49,579 nt of DNA from positions 1 through 49,579 of the forward strand of contig CANJZE010000026.1 in NCBI GenBank assembly GCA_947479455.1. The letters run 5' to 3'. Below the pieces are notes generated by a model. It did no database searches. It saw only the letters and a program-made list of their open reading frames with translations, and was not told the origin of the DNA. Position numbers and translations under genes: made by a program. Positions 7,499 to 16,455 of the stretch are shown piece after piece. Position 1 is the first letter of the stretch. Every line of letters starts with the position of its first letter. Source of the stretch: Bacteroidota bacterium. Its GTDB lineage: Bacteria; Bacteroidota; Bacteroidia; Chitinophagales; LD1.

Positions 7499-9802
7499 TT
7501 ATAGCCCACCACATTTTTGCAAACAGTTCTTTGCAATGCTTCGTTGCTCATCGCTTACGCCAGGCATTACCGCAACATCTTTCAAATATTTGAGTGAAGA
7601 AGTGCAATCGTTTTTTCTGAAATAAAGAAGTCCGAGGTTGAACATTACGAAAGGAGTTCCGGGTTGAAGTTTATCTGCTTTATTAAAATAAGTAAGTGCG
7701 CGCTCTAAATATTGTGGTGACTCGCTGTTGTTTTGATTGATGTAAAACGAACAACACTGACCTGCATATATGCAGGCGTTGCGGTTGTTGTGGTCGCGTT
7801 GCAAGCAGTTTTCAAATGCTTCCAATGCTTTTGGATAATTTTTCTGTTCAAAGAATGAAGCCCCCAAACCCAGATACGTATCTGCAAAATCATCTTTCTC
7901 ATTCAGCGATTGCTGAAAATAATTCTGAGCGGTAATGAGAAATTGACTTTTTGAATTCACATCTGCGCTTGCCATTGCCCTATGAAAATAAAGCTCGCCA
8001 AACATCTCATTGGTTTTGTAACTCTCTATTGGATGAGCAGCAGAGCGTTTCAAAAATTCTTCAGCCGCATCCAATTGATTTACACTCACGCTATAACTTG
8101 AGCCTATGAGGTTATAATCAACCGAAGAATAATTGTAAGTCGAATAAAAAGGGTTTAGAATTTTGTTGACTGCACTTGCCACAAACGAAACAGCAATTGG
8201 TTTTGAAGGAGTAAAATTCATAACCGATGAATCGGCAGCCGAATTCTTTTTTACATAAACCATAGCCACCGGGTCTGCAAACGCAAGTTTGTAATTGCTC
8301 TCGTTATATAGATAGCTATGTATCGGATTGTTTGGGCGATACAGAATCACGTAATCAAAATGATACAGGCTATCTAATCGTTCAAACGAATCAGGAATAG
8401 CTGTCGCAGAAAAAAATGTTCCGAAAAAGTCGGAAGGAAAAACGTCCAAGTCGCGCAGATCAATAAAGGTTTTGAATTCGGGTTGTAACCGCCATAGCAA
8501 GTAAGAAGAGGTGAGATAGTCGCTGAAACACTTACCGTGAATTTTATTTTGCACAACAAAGTCAGCGGCACCGCTGGCATTTAAAGTGGAAAGAACTTCC
8601 AAGCCAAAACGGTCGCGGCTGTCTGTCCATTCATAATACTTATTTGAAACAACGGATAAATACAAGACGATAGAAAATAGACTTGTGACAATTGAGAATG
8701 TAAGCGGATGTTTTTTGACAAAAGAAATTTTGCTGAACAAAAAATCAATTCCGAAAACAAGCAATGGAAAGAAAACCAAAACCAGAAAAACAATATTGCG
8801 ATACGCAGTTGCAGCCAAATAAAAAAAAGCAACCAACGCAATCAAATATCCCAAACCAAATTGTTCAACAAATAGTTTGAAACGGTTTGATTTTGTTTTA
8901 AGCGTTTTGAAATACAGAAACACACCCAATGCCCCAATCACCAATACTCCAATTTCCCAATACACATTCCACACCCAATAACTCGGAGAGTGAAAGTCGT
9001 ACAACTCCATCGTGAATTTATTTTCATAAACCTGCCCGAGAATGGCAAGCGGCTGTGTAATCAATTTAATTCCGTTCGGATTTACAACAAGCGAGAGAAG
9101 TTGCATCGGAAGCAGAATCGAAATAACTTTCGGAACTTCATTGACACTGAAAGCAATTTTTCTTTTCGCTAAAAAATATTCTAACCATGCCCCAATAAAA
9201 AATATTCCTGTGATTACAATTCCTGTTCCGTATGCTTCGTGAAGATTTGTCCATAGAATTTGTAAAGGAATCAACCAAAAGATTTTGTTCGAAGTTTCTT
9301 TTCTGTGCCGCAGTTGAAAAAACAAAAACACCACTACAAACAAATGGCTGAACATTTCGGGGCGACCGATGATTCTGTATTCAATAGCAATAAGTGAAAG
9401 AATAAGTGCGATGCTAAGAGCGAGATTTGATTTTTGCTTTACAGTTTTTATTAGAAAAAAAACAAGCAAGCAAGACACAATCGCCTGAATAATAAAAACG
9501 CTTTCTGGTCCTGAGAGTTTTGTGATGAGTGCGAAGAGAATTTCACTTCCCCACTTTACGTTTATCCATTCTTTACCACCAAATGTGTAACTGAAAATAT
9601 CCTGCTTAGGAATTTCGTGGTGTTCGAGAATCCATTCTCCTGTTCTTATCTGCCACCACAAATCGGGCTCACGAAAACTCTTTATGCTGAGTGCGATAGC
9701 AATAAGAAACGCCCCCAAACCTCCCGATAACGAACCGGGACTGGCTCCGAAGGGGGCTTTAAAGAAGAAGTCTTTAAAAGAAAATTGTTCTTGTTTGCCC
9801 AT
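7499..9802 (-). CDS. GT-C-like polytopic membrane protein with C-terminal TPRs
   Basis: This 767-residue protein has two parts. Residues 30-390 hold about ten membrane segments. The first loop carries REPDLWWQIRTGEWIL, the acidic loop-1 motif typical of GT-C (lipid-linked sugar) glycosyltransferases. Residues about 580-767 form TPR helices (for example YLGLGASFFEQKNYPKALEAF). This membrane-plus-TPR arrangement recalls eukaryotic TMTC O-mannosyltransferases, but the sugar and acceptor are unknown. Residues 16-31 (APFGASPGSLSGGLGAF region) are encoded by one arm of a 47-base inverted repeat, an in-frame insertion that lengthens the cytosolic N-terminus. It lies downstream of nfuA behind a terminator, so it probably has its own promoter. 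Confidence 0.7.
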   Translation of the reverse strand: MGKQEQFSFKDFFFKAPFGASPGSLSGGLGAFLIAIALSIKSFREPDLWWQIRTGEWILEHHEIPKQDIFSYTFGGKEWINVKWGSEILFALITKLSGPESVFIIQAIVSCLLVFFLIKTVKQKSNLALSIALILSLIAIEYRIIGRPEMFSHLFVVVFLFFQLRHRKETSNKIFWLIPLQILWTNLHEAYGTGIVITGIFFIGAWLEYFLAKRKIAFSVNEVPKVISILLPMQLLSLVVNPNGIKLITQPLAILGQVYENKFTMELYDFHSPSYWVWNVYWEIGVLVIGALGVFLYFKTLKTKSNRFKLFVEQFGLGYLIALVAFFYLAATAYRNIVFLVLVFFPLLVFGIDFLFSKISFVKKHPLTFSIVTSLFSIVLYLSVVSNKYYEWTDSRDRFGLEVLSTLNASGAADFVVQNKIHGKCFSDYLTSSYLLWRLQPEFKTFIDLRDLDVFPSDFFGTFFSATAIPDSFERLDSLYHFDYVILYRPNNPIHSYLYNESNYKLAFADPVAMVYVKKNSAADSSVMNFTPSKPIAVSFVASAVNKILNPFYSTYNYSSVDYNLIGSSYSVSVNQLDAAEEFLKRSAAHPIESYKTNEMFGELYFHRAMASADVNSKSQFLITAQNYFQQSLNEKDDFADTYLGLGASFFEQKNYPKALEAFENCLQRDHNNRNACIYAGQCCSFYINQNNSESPQYLERALTYFNKADKLQPGTPFVMFNLGLLYFRKNDCTSSLKYLKDVAVMPGVSDEQRSIAKNCLQKCGGL

Positions 9803-9905
9803 ATACCCGATGAAAATAAAAAAGGCTTGCTACGAGCAAACCTGTTATTTGTATCTAAGCTCCCTTCGGAGCCAGTCCCGGTTCGTTATCGGGAGGTTTG
9901 GGGGC
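9711..9905. repeat. 47-base inverted repeat pair (9711-9757 and 9859-9905)
   Basis: The arm at 9711-9757 (CCCCCAAACCTCCCGATAAC...CTCCGAAGGGGG) recurs as its reverse complement at 9859-9905 with one mismatch by eye. The arms are separated by 101 bases that hold the start of the GT-C gene and the nfuA terminator. The left arm is translated within the GT-C protein. The right arm ends three bases before the nfuA stop codon. The C-run / CGAA / G-run core links the arms to the elements at 1012 and 14468. Confidence 0.85.
9816..9843 (-). terminator. Intrinsic terminator downstream of nfuA
   Basis: On the minus strand GGTTTGCT-CGT-AGCAAGCC forms an 8-bp stem (one G-T pair) followed by TTTTTTATTTT. 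It lies between the nfuA stop and the GT-C start codon, inside the large inverted repeat. Confidence 0.7.
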
Positions 9906-9907
9906 CG

Positions 9908-10495
9908 CTATTCCGCATCTGCAACCACTTCTTCTACTTCAGGCACCATGCGTTTCAACAAACCTTCGATACCTGATTTAAGTGTAAGCGTGGAAGAGGG
10001 ACAACTGCTGCATGAACCTTGAAGGGAAAGAGTCACTGTTCCGTTTTCAAATGATTTGAATTCGATGTGCCCTCCATCTCCCTGCACAGCGGGTTTCACA
10101 TATTTATCAAGCAGTTCTTTGATTTTTGATTCAGGGTCTTGGTTCGCACCTTCCGATTTTTGTTCCTGTAAAACATCTTTAGGCAACAGTGCATCATCAA
10201 CAGGTTTCTTTCCGCTTTGTAAAAATTGTTTTACAGCGTCTTTCAATTCAGGAGTAATTTCAAACCAATCGTATTCAGGTTTTTTGGTGATGGTCACAAA
10301 ATTATTCGCAATGAAAACGCCATTCACAAACGGAATTTCAAAAAGCGTTTTTGCCAATTCAGAACCAGCGGCTAATTCCTTTGTTTTAAAATCCAGTTGA
10401 AAGTTTGGAAGAATGTGACGGTCAGTTACAAATTTCAAGCTCTCGGGGTTAGGAGTCATTTCGGTGTAAATATCAATAACGGTTTCAGTATTCAT
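9908..10495 (-). CDS. nfuA: NifU/Nfu-type iron-sulfur cluster carrier
   Basis: This 195-residue protein has an N-terminal Nfu_N domain (IYTEMTPNPESLKFVTDR, residues 9-26, with the conserved TPNP). A linker precedes a C-terminal NifU-like domain holding the cluster-binding CSSC motif (LQGSCSSCPSSTLTLK, near residues 158-173), preceded by VQGDGGHIEF. It binds a 4Fe-4S cluster between two subunits and passes it to target apoproteins in the cytoplasm. No isc or suf genes are in the window. The stop codon sits three bases from a dispersed repeat arm, with a terminator beyond it. Confidence 0.9.
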   Translation of the reverse strand: MNTETVIDIYTEMTPNPESLKFVTDRHILPNFQLDFKTKELAAGSELAKTLFEIPFVNGVFIANNFVTITKKPEYDWFEITPELKDAVKQFLQSGKKPVDDALLPKDVLQEQKSEGANQDPESKIKELLDKYVKPAVQGDGGHIEFKSFENGTVTLSLQGSCSSCPSSTLTLKSGIEGLLKRMVPEVEEVVADAE

Positions 10496-10576
10496 GTTTA
10501 TTTAATTGAGCGACAAAGCAACAACATTTCTTAAAAGGGTGGCTACATTCTTCACAACATTTTTACTTTCACTTTC

Positions 10577-12394
10577 ATGAACAGGATTTCATTGTTTGTT
10601 GTTTTTTTCTTAGCGCTTGTTTCTGTTGGCTATTCGCAGCCGGGCAGAGATGAAACCCTTGCCAAAAGTTATTTGAGCAATGGTGAGTATGATAAAGCAG
10701 TAGAGTTGTATCAGAGTTTGTGGGAGAAAAATAATTACGATGTAAAATTTTACGCGCCACTTTACAAGTGCTATCTCACACTCAAAAAGTTTGATGATTT
10801 AGAAAAAGTGGTGCGAAAGCAAATCAAAAAATTTGAGGGCGTTCAGCAGTATGTGGTTGACCTCGGCTACATGTATTCGCAAGTTCCCAATCCTGAAAAA
10901 GCGAAGGAGCAATACGACCGTGCGCTTAAAGATTTAAAACCAAATGAACCTGCCATTCGCGGTTTGGCAAATGCGTTTGAAACGTATCACTTGTTCGATT
11001 ATGTAATTGCTGTTTATGAAAAGGGAAATAAAATTGTAAAAGACGAAACCTATTTCAGCAATGAACTTGCGGCCGCTTATTTAGGCAAAGGCGATTTTGC
11101 GAATGCAGTGAAATATTATTTGCTCAACTTAGAAACGCATCCGCAAAATTCGCAACTCGTAAAAAATATCGTTCAGACTTCGCGCAATGAAGAAGCGTTG
11201 CTCGCAGAAATGGAAACGCAGTTGTATGCCAAGGTGCAAAAGAACGCTTCGAACGAAGATTATATTGACTTGCTCACCTGGGTTTATATTCAGAACAAAG
11301 ATTTTGAAGGTGCGCTGGTGCAAATGAAAGCGCTTGACAAACGGAAAAATGAAAACGGGTTTCGTGTTTTGAATATTGCACGCATGGCGCAAACAGAAGG
11401 TGATTATACCAATGCAATTGCAGGTTTTGAATATGTGGTGAACAAAGGCAGCAACAGCGCGATGTATTTTATGGCGCGAACCGAATTGCTTGCTTGCCGA
11501 AAGGAAAAGATTTCGAAGAACATCAACATTACGCGCGAAGATTTAGTTGCACTGAAAAACGATTACCAATCATTCATAAACGAGAACGGAAGAAATTTCA
11601 GAACGTCACAAAGCATGAAAGAGTTGGCAGACCTCGAAGGTTTTTATCTGCACGATTTGGATAGTGCTTCCGCGCTTTGCGAAGAGTTGATTGCTATGCC
11701 GGGCGTAAATCAGCAATTGAAAAATCAAGTCAAACTTTCGTTGGGCGATTTTCTTTTAATTGGTGGTGATGTGTGGGAGTCAACCCTACTTTATTCGCAA
11801 GTAGATAAGGATGAAAAGGATTCTCCGCTTGGCGAAGATGCGCGTTACCGTAACGCGAAACGCGCTTACTACATTGGCGATTTTGAATGGGCGCAAACGC
11901 AATTGGAAGCCTTGAAAAGTTCAACGAGCGAATTGATTTCGAACGATGCGATTAACCTTTCGGTTTTTATTATTGACAATTTGGGAATGGATACAACCGA
12001 AACTCCGCTAATGATGTATGCTCGTGCCGAATTGCTTTTGTTTCAAAACAAAGATGAACAAGCAAGAAGTTTGTTAGACACAATTACTTATTTATTTCCG
12101 AACCATGCTTTAGGTGACGACATTGAATATTCGCAGGCCCAGATTTATGTGAAGCGAAAAGAATTTGAAAAAGCCGTTCCGCTACTGGAGAGTATTATCA
12201 AAAACTACAAAGAAGATTTGAAAGGGGATGATGCTACTTTTCTGTTAGCAGAAATTCAAAAGGAACATTTGAACAACAAAGACAAAGCGATGGAGCTTTA
12301 CAAATCCATTATCACGAACTACAATAGCTCGTTGCTGGTGATTGATGCAAGAAAAAGATACCGCCTGTTGCGCGGAGATAAAATTTCGGAATAA
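10577..12394 (+). CDS. Exported TPR-repeat protein
   Basis: This 605-residue protein starts with a clear signal peptide (MNRISLFVVFFLALVSVGYSQ, cleavage likely after residue 20). Tetratricopeptide-like helical repeats run through the rest (for example YLSNGEYDKAVELYQSLWE near 32-50, AAAYLGKGDFANAVKYYLLN near 165-185, and AQIYVKRKEFEKAVPLLESI near the C-terminus). It is probably a periplasmic or envelope-associated adaptor. It has no lipobox. The stop lies three bases before the DUF4286 ATG, so the two genes form an operon. No specific partner can be named. Confidence 0.8.
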   Translation: MNRISLFVVFFLALVSVGYSQPGRDETLAKSYLSNGEYDKAVELYQSLWEKNNYDVKFYAPLYKCYLTLKKFDDLEKVVRKQIKKFEGVQQYVVDLGYMYSQVPNPEKAKEQYDRALKDLKPNEPAIRGLANAFETYHLFDYVIAVYEKGNKIVKDETYFSNELAAAYLGKGDFANAVKYYLLNLETHPQNSQLVKNIVQTSRNEEALLAEMETQLYAKVQKNASNEDYIDLLTWVYIQNKDFEGALVQMKALDKRKNENGFRVLNIARMAQTEGDYTNAIAGFEYVVNKGSNSAMYFMARTELLACRKEKISKNINITREDLVALKNDYQSFINENGRNFRTSQSMKELADLEGFYLHDLDSASALCEELIAMPGVNQQLKNQVKLSLGDFLLIGGDVWESTLLYSQVDKDEKDSPLGEDARYRNAKRAYYIGDFEWAQTQLEALKSSTSELISNDAINLSVFIIDNLGMDTTETPLMMYARAELLLFQNKDEQARSLLDTITYLFPNHALGDDIEYSQAQIYVKRKEFEKAVPLLESIIKNYKEDLKGDDATFLLAEIQKEHLNNKDKAMELYKSIITNYNSSLLVIDARKRYRLLRGDKISE

Positions 12395-12397
12395 AAT

Positions 12398-12700
12398 ATG
12401 ATACTCTACAACGTAACCGTAAAAATTGATTTAGATGTTCACGACCTGTGGTTGAGGTGGATGAAAGAGGAACACATACCGCGCGTGATGGAAACAGGAT
12501 GTTTTGTGGACAGCAAATTGTATCGAGTGCTTGAAGAAAACACAACCGATGGCATCACTTATGCGTTTCAGTATTTCGCCAACGATATTTCAAACTACTT
12601 CGATTACAAAGAGCATCATGCCGAGCGACTGAAAAAAGAAGGGTTGGATATGTTCCCTGGAAAGTTTACTGCGTTTAGAACCTTGCTCAAAGAGGTTTAG
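12398..12700 (+). CDS. DUF4286 family protein
   Basis: This 100-residue cytoplasmic protein begins MILYNVTVKIDLDVHDLWLRWM and has the alternating strand/helix pattern of a small ferredoxin-like (ABM-type) fold. The conserved-looking core is HIPRVMETGCFVDSKLYRVLEE. The family is widespread in Bacteroidota and has no assigned function. Start and neighbours are well defined: three bases after the TPR gene, and immediately abutting the stop of the convergent murF-alr gene. Confidence 0.8.
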   Translation: MILYNVTVKIDLDVHDLWLRWMKEEHIPRVMETGCFVDSKLYRVLEENTTDGITYAFQYFANDISNYFDYKEHHAERLKKEGLDMFPGKFTAFRTLLKEV

Positions 12701-15244
12701 TTATTCCTGAAAATAAACCCGCTTCACTCTTCCCGAAATGCCGGTGAGAATTTCATAAGCAATTGTTTCAGCTGCTTCGGCTACTTCTTCCACACACGGA
12801 TTATTGCCAAACACAATTACTTCATCACCTTCGCTGGCTTCTGTTCCGGTAATGTCGAGCATAGTCATGTCCATACACACATTGCCGATGATGGGAACTA
12901 ATTTTCCGTTCACGAGCATGCGTCCGTTTTTGTCGGAGAGTTTGCGGCTTAAGCCGTCAGCGTAACCAATGCCAACGGTGGCAATGGTTTTATCCTTGGA
13001 AACTTTTCCCACTCTGCCATAACCAACAGTGTCGCCTTTACTAACGTGTTTTATTTGCGAGATGGTTGTTTTGAGTGTAGAAACAGGAAGCAACTTTGTA
13101 TTTACTTTTTCAGAAGAATCAATTCCGTATAAGCCAATACCGAGGCGCACCATATCGAATTGCGCTTTGGTGTGGCGAGTGATTCCATTGCTGTTTAAAA
13201 TGTGCCGCAGAATTTTGTAATCGAACTCATCGCAAATGGATTTGCTCATGGCTTCGAAATTTTTGATTTGCTCTTTGGTAAAATCATCGTATGCTTTGTC
13301 TTCGCTGGCGGCCAAGTGAGAAAACACCGAAGCAATTTGTAATTGATGATTGGGTCTGATGCGCTCAATCAATTCTGCAATTTCATTGGCACTAAAACCT
13401 AAACGGTTCATTCCTGTTTCTAACTCAATATGAATTTTGTATTTGCCATCATCTCCATTACGCAATAGTGCAAGCACTTCAGTAAATTTATCGAGCAAGT
13501 TGAGTGAATAAATTTCGGGTTCGAGATTGTATTGAATCATGGCTTCGAAACTTCGTAGCTCTGGATTCATAACCATAATGGGCAAAGTGATTCCGTTTTT
13601 GCGCAACTCAATTCCTTCATCGGCATAGGCAACAGCCAGATAATCAACACGATTGAACTGAAGCGTATTCGCAATTTCAAAACTTCCGCTGCCGTAACTG
13701 AATGCTTTTACCATCGCCATTATTTTGGTTTCGGGTTTCAGCAGTGATTGATACACTTTGAGATTATGCGTAAGCGCGTTTAGGTTTATTTCTAAAACGG
13801 TTTCATGTGCTTTCTTTTCCAAAAATTTTCCAATCACTTCGAAACGAAACCTGCGCGCGCCCTTGAGTAAAATAACTTCATTGTTGAAGCTCGATGAATC
13901 AAGATTCTTTAAAAAATCTTCGGTACTTTCATACGATTCAAATTGCAGTGCTTCATTTTTTTCAAACAGTTTTTTCTGGCGGCTAAGTGAAGTGCCTATT
14001 CCAATCAAGCGATTCACTTTACATTCTTCGAGCAAGTTGGCTACTTCCTGATATAAATCAATTTCGCCTCTTCCGCTTTGTAAAATGTCGGAGAGAATCA
14101 CCGTCTTTTTCGGATGCTGATTCTGTTGCTTCAGAAAATCAATTGCAATTTTCAGAGAACCTATGTCGGAATTGTAAGTATCGTTTATCAGCGAACAGTT
14201 GTTGATAGCATCTTTCATTTCCAAACGCATGGCAATGCGCGAAAGATGTTTCATGCGGTCGCGGATAGTTGAGAATTCGCATTTCAAATACAACATTACA
14301 CAAGCGCAATGAATCGCATTCTCTACACTTGCTTTATCTGAAAAAGGAATTTCAAATTCGAGTTCGCGTTTTTGAAAAACACAAGTGATAAACGAATGAT
14401 TGTTTTTGTGGAGCACGCTAGTAACCTGCACATCGGCTTCGGCACTCATGCTCCAACTCATAACAGCCGCCCCACCTAACCTCCCCGAAGGGGAGGAACT
14501 GGAGTTGCCTGCATTTCCAATGAGCGCATTTATTTCGGCAATGCTTTCATTTATTTCAGGATAGTCTTTGCAATAAATAAGCACCTCGCACTTAGTAAAC
14601 AGAATGAGCTTCTCTTTTATCTTATGTCGGTTATTTAAAAATCCTTCGCTGTGTGCTTCGCCTACATTGGTGAATACGCCAATGGTTGGATGAATAATTT
14701 TTTCGAGCTTCTGCATTTCACCTGCTTCAGAAATTCCTGCTTCGAAAATGCCGAGGGTGTTTTCGTTATTGATTAACCATAACGAAAGCGGAACACCCAC
14801 TTGCGAATTATAACTCTTCGGACTTCGAACAATGTGATAGTCTTCGTGCAGCAATTGATAGAGCCATTCTTTCACTACAGTTTTTCCATTGCTACCAGTT
14901 ATAGCAATTACGGGTAGTTGAAATTTACTGCGATGTGCGCCTGACAATTTTTGAAGTGCAATCACAGCATCTTTTACCAATACAAAATTGGCATCAGGAA
15001 AAATATCTGTGTTGGGTTCTTTGGTTACCACAAAACTGCGAACGCCTTTTTTGTAGAGTTCTTCGATATAGTTGTGTCCATCTAACTTCATTCCGCTTAA
15101 GGCAAAAAATAAAGTTTGTGTAGGGTGAATCAGTTTGCGCGAATCGAGCAGCAATTCGTGAATGGAAGTATCCTTTTTATTCTTCGACAGCAATTTACCT
15201 CCAACTGCTTTTACTACTTCTGCTATTTTATATTCTGCTTTCAT
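12701..15244 (-). CDS. murF-alr: Bifunctional MurF ligase / alanine racemase
   Basis: This 847-residue fusion is typical of Bacteroidota. Residues 1-475 are MurF (UDP-MurNAc-tripeptide:D-Ala-D-Ala ligase), with the ATP-binding GSNGKT at 117-122 and NDTYNSD near 354-360. Residues about 482-847 are a PLP-dependent alanine racemase, with the PLP lysine Lys513 in MVKAFSYGSG, a catalytic-Tyr motif KGDTVGYGR and the DGLSR/MDMTMLDI blocks. One polypeptide therefore makes D-Ala and later uses the D-Ala-D-Ala dipeptide. Residues about 247-259 (SSSSPSGRLGGAA) are encoded by a GC-rich palindromic repeat inserted in frame at a domain loop before the SWSM-AEADVQV strand. No ddl gene is in view. Confidence 0.94.
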   Translation of the reverse strand: MKAEYKIAEVVKAVGGKLLSKNKKDTSIHELLLDSRKLIHPTQTLFFALSGMKLDGHNYIEELYKKGVRSFVVTKEPNTDIFPDANFVLVKDAVIALQKLSGAHRSKFQLPVIAITGSNGKTVVKEWLYQLLHEDYHIVRSPKSYNSQVGVPLSLWLINNENTLGIFEAGISEAGEMQKLEKIIHPTIGVFTNVGEAHSEGFLNNRHKIKEKLILFTKCEVLIYCKDYPEINESIAEINALIGNAGNSSSSPSGRLGGAAVMSWSMSAEADVQVTSVLHKNNHSFITCVFQKRELEFEIPFSDKASVENAIHCACVMLYLKCEFSTIRDRMKHLSRIAMRLEMKDAINNCSLINDTYNSDIGSLKIAIDFLKQQNQHPKKTVILSDILQSGRGEIDLYQEVANLLEECKVNRLIGIGTSLSRQKKLFEKNEALQFESYESTEDFLKNLDSSSFNNEVILLKGARRFRFEVIGKFLEKKAHETVLEINLNALTHNLKVYQSLLKPETKIMAMVKAFSYGSGSFEIANTLQFNRVDYLAVAYADEGIELRKNGITLPIMVMNPELRSFEAMIQYNLEPEIYSLNLLDKFTEVLALLRNGDDGKYKIHIELETGMNRLGFSANEIAELIERIRPNHQLQIASVFSHLAASEDKAYDDFTKEQIKNFEAMSKSICDEFDYKILRHILNSNGITRHTKAQFDMVRLGIGLYGIDSSEKVNTKLLPVSTLKTTISQIKHVSKGDTVGYGRVGKVSKDKTIATVGIGYADGLSRKLSDKNGRMLVNGKLVPIIGNVCMDMTMLDITGTEASEGDEVIVFGNNPCVEEVAEAAETIAYEILTGISGRVKRVYFQE
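14468..14505. repeat. Palindromic dispersed element inside murF
   Basis: The pattern is CCCCACCTAACCTCCCC-GAA-GGGGAGGAAC, with CCTCCCC/GGGGAGG as pairing arms. It has the same design as the elements at 1012 and 9711. It is a multiple of three in effect and keeps the MurF frame open, encoding a Ser/Gly-rich patch. Confidence 0.7.
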
Positions 15245-15422
15245 TATTTCTTAGATAGAACAATTATGCTTCGCAATGATTACACGGATAAAGGCAATTG
15301 ATTTCATAGATAAAAAAAGCATTTTATTCAGCTACTAATAACACGAATTTATACGAATGATTGTTGGTTAGGGTAAAAACAATTCGTGATAATTAGTGTA
15401 ATTCGTGTCCTCAATTTTATTT

Positions 15423-16406
15423 ATGGCAAGCAGAACTAGAAAATTTATTGACCGCATGAGAGCGGGTGAGGATTTAGGACTTGATCGCAGTGGCAACAAA
15501 GGAAGACAGCGCACCATCAATGCAGACGGGAGCTATAACATGGAGCGCAGAACGGGAAAACTCCTTGGCAATTTCAATCCTTATCATTGGGTAATTACTA
15601 CTTCGTGGTCGCATTACTGGTTGGTGGTGTTTAGTTTCTACGCGGTGATGAATGTGTTGTTTGCTTCTGCGTATTTTTTAGTAGGAGTGGAGCAACTGGA
15701 TGGCAGGCAAGGCAACGATGCGTTTACGAAGTGGCTGTATTGTTTTTTCTTTTCGGCACAATCGTTTACAACAGTGGGTTATGGAGGTATTCACCCTGTG
15801 GGTGAGTTCGCTAATTTTCTCGCCACGCTCGAAGCGTTCATAGGCTTAATGACTTTTGCTTTGGCAACCGGCACACTTTACGGACGTTTTTCAAAACCTA
15901 TTTCGCGCATTAAATACAGTGAGAATATTTTGATTGCTCCCTATGCAGGAGCAACAGGCATGCAGTTTATGATAGCCAATGAATTGGAAACAACGTTGAT
16001 GGATATGGAAGCGCGCGTAAATATCAGTTGGGTAGATACGGATGACAACGGCAATGCGTTCCGCAATTTTCGTCAGGTGAGTTTGCAAATAGATAAAATT
16101 ATGATGTTTCCTACCAACTGGGTTTTGAATCATCCTATAGATGAGGAGAGTGTGTTGTATGGAAAAACGCTCGAAGAAATTAAAGCCATGGACGTAGAAA
16201 TTTTTGTGCTGGTAAAAGGATTTGATGATGTGTTTTCGCAAACCATTTATAGCCGGCATTCATTTATGGTTGACCAGTTTGTTTGGGGAGCAAAATTCCG
16301 CAAGCCGTTCTCGATTAATGAAAAGGGCAGAGTGGTAATGGATTTAACCAAGGTAGGCGAGTATGATACTGTGCCTATGCCGGAGATGGTGGGTTTGAAT
16401 GCCTGA
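15423..16406 (+). CDS. Inward-rectifier (KirBac-type) potassium channel
   Basis: This 327-residue protein has the Kir architecture. The N-terminal slide-helix region (NPYHWVITTSWSHYW) is followed by TM1, a pore helix with the selectivity filter SFTTVGYGGIHP, TM2 and a C-terminal cytoplasmic immunoglobulin-like domain (NILIAPYAGATGMQFMIANE onward). The TVGYG filter predicts K+ selectivity. I chose the ATG at 15423; a GTG at 15405 in the same frame would add six residues. The upstream stretch 15341-15409 is built of short direct and inverted repeats of ACACGAAT / ATTCGTGT type and shows no clear promoter. It is convergent with the M28 peptidase gene. Confidence 0.9.
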   Translation: MASRTRKFIDRMRAGEDLGLDRSGNKGRQRTINADGSYNMERRTGKLLGNFNPYHWVITTSWSHYWLVVFSFYAVMNVLFASAYFLVGVEQLDGRQGNDAFTKWLYCFFFSAQSFTTVGYGGIHPVGEFANFLATLEAFIGLMTFALATGTLYGRFSKPISRIKYSENILIAPYAGATGMQFMIANELETTLMDMEARVNISWVDTDDNGNAFRNFRQVSLQIDKIMMFPTNWVLNHPIDEESVLYGKTLEEIKAMDVEIFVLVKGFDDVFSQTIYSRHSFMVDQFVWGAKFRKPFSINEKGRVVMDLTKVGEYDTVPMPEMVGLNA

Positions 16407-16425
16407 GGTTTAGAAAATTTTTTTC

Positions 16426-16455
16426 GGCAAAGTTTGAAGTAGCAAACTCATTGCC
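16426..16455. terminator. Hairpin between convergent channel and M28 genes
   Basis: GGCAA-AGTTTG-AAGTAG-CAAACT-CA-TTGCC forms a long stem ending one base before the M28 stop codon. There is no clean downstream U-tract on either strand, although an A/T-rich run (AAAATTTTTTT) flanks the left side. A shared transcription-end structure is plausible but not canonical. Confidence 0.35.
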
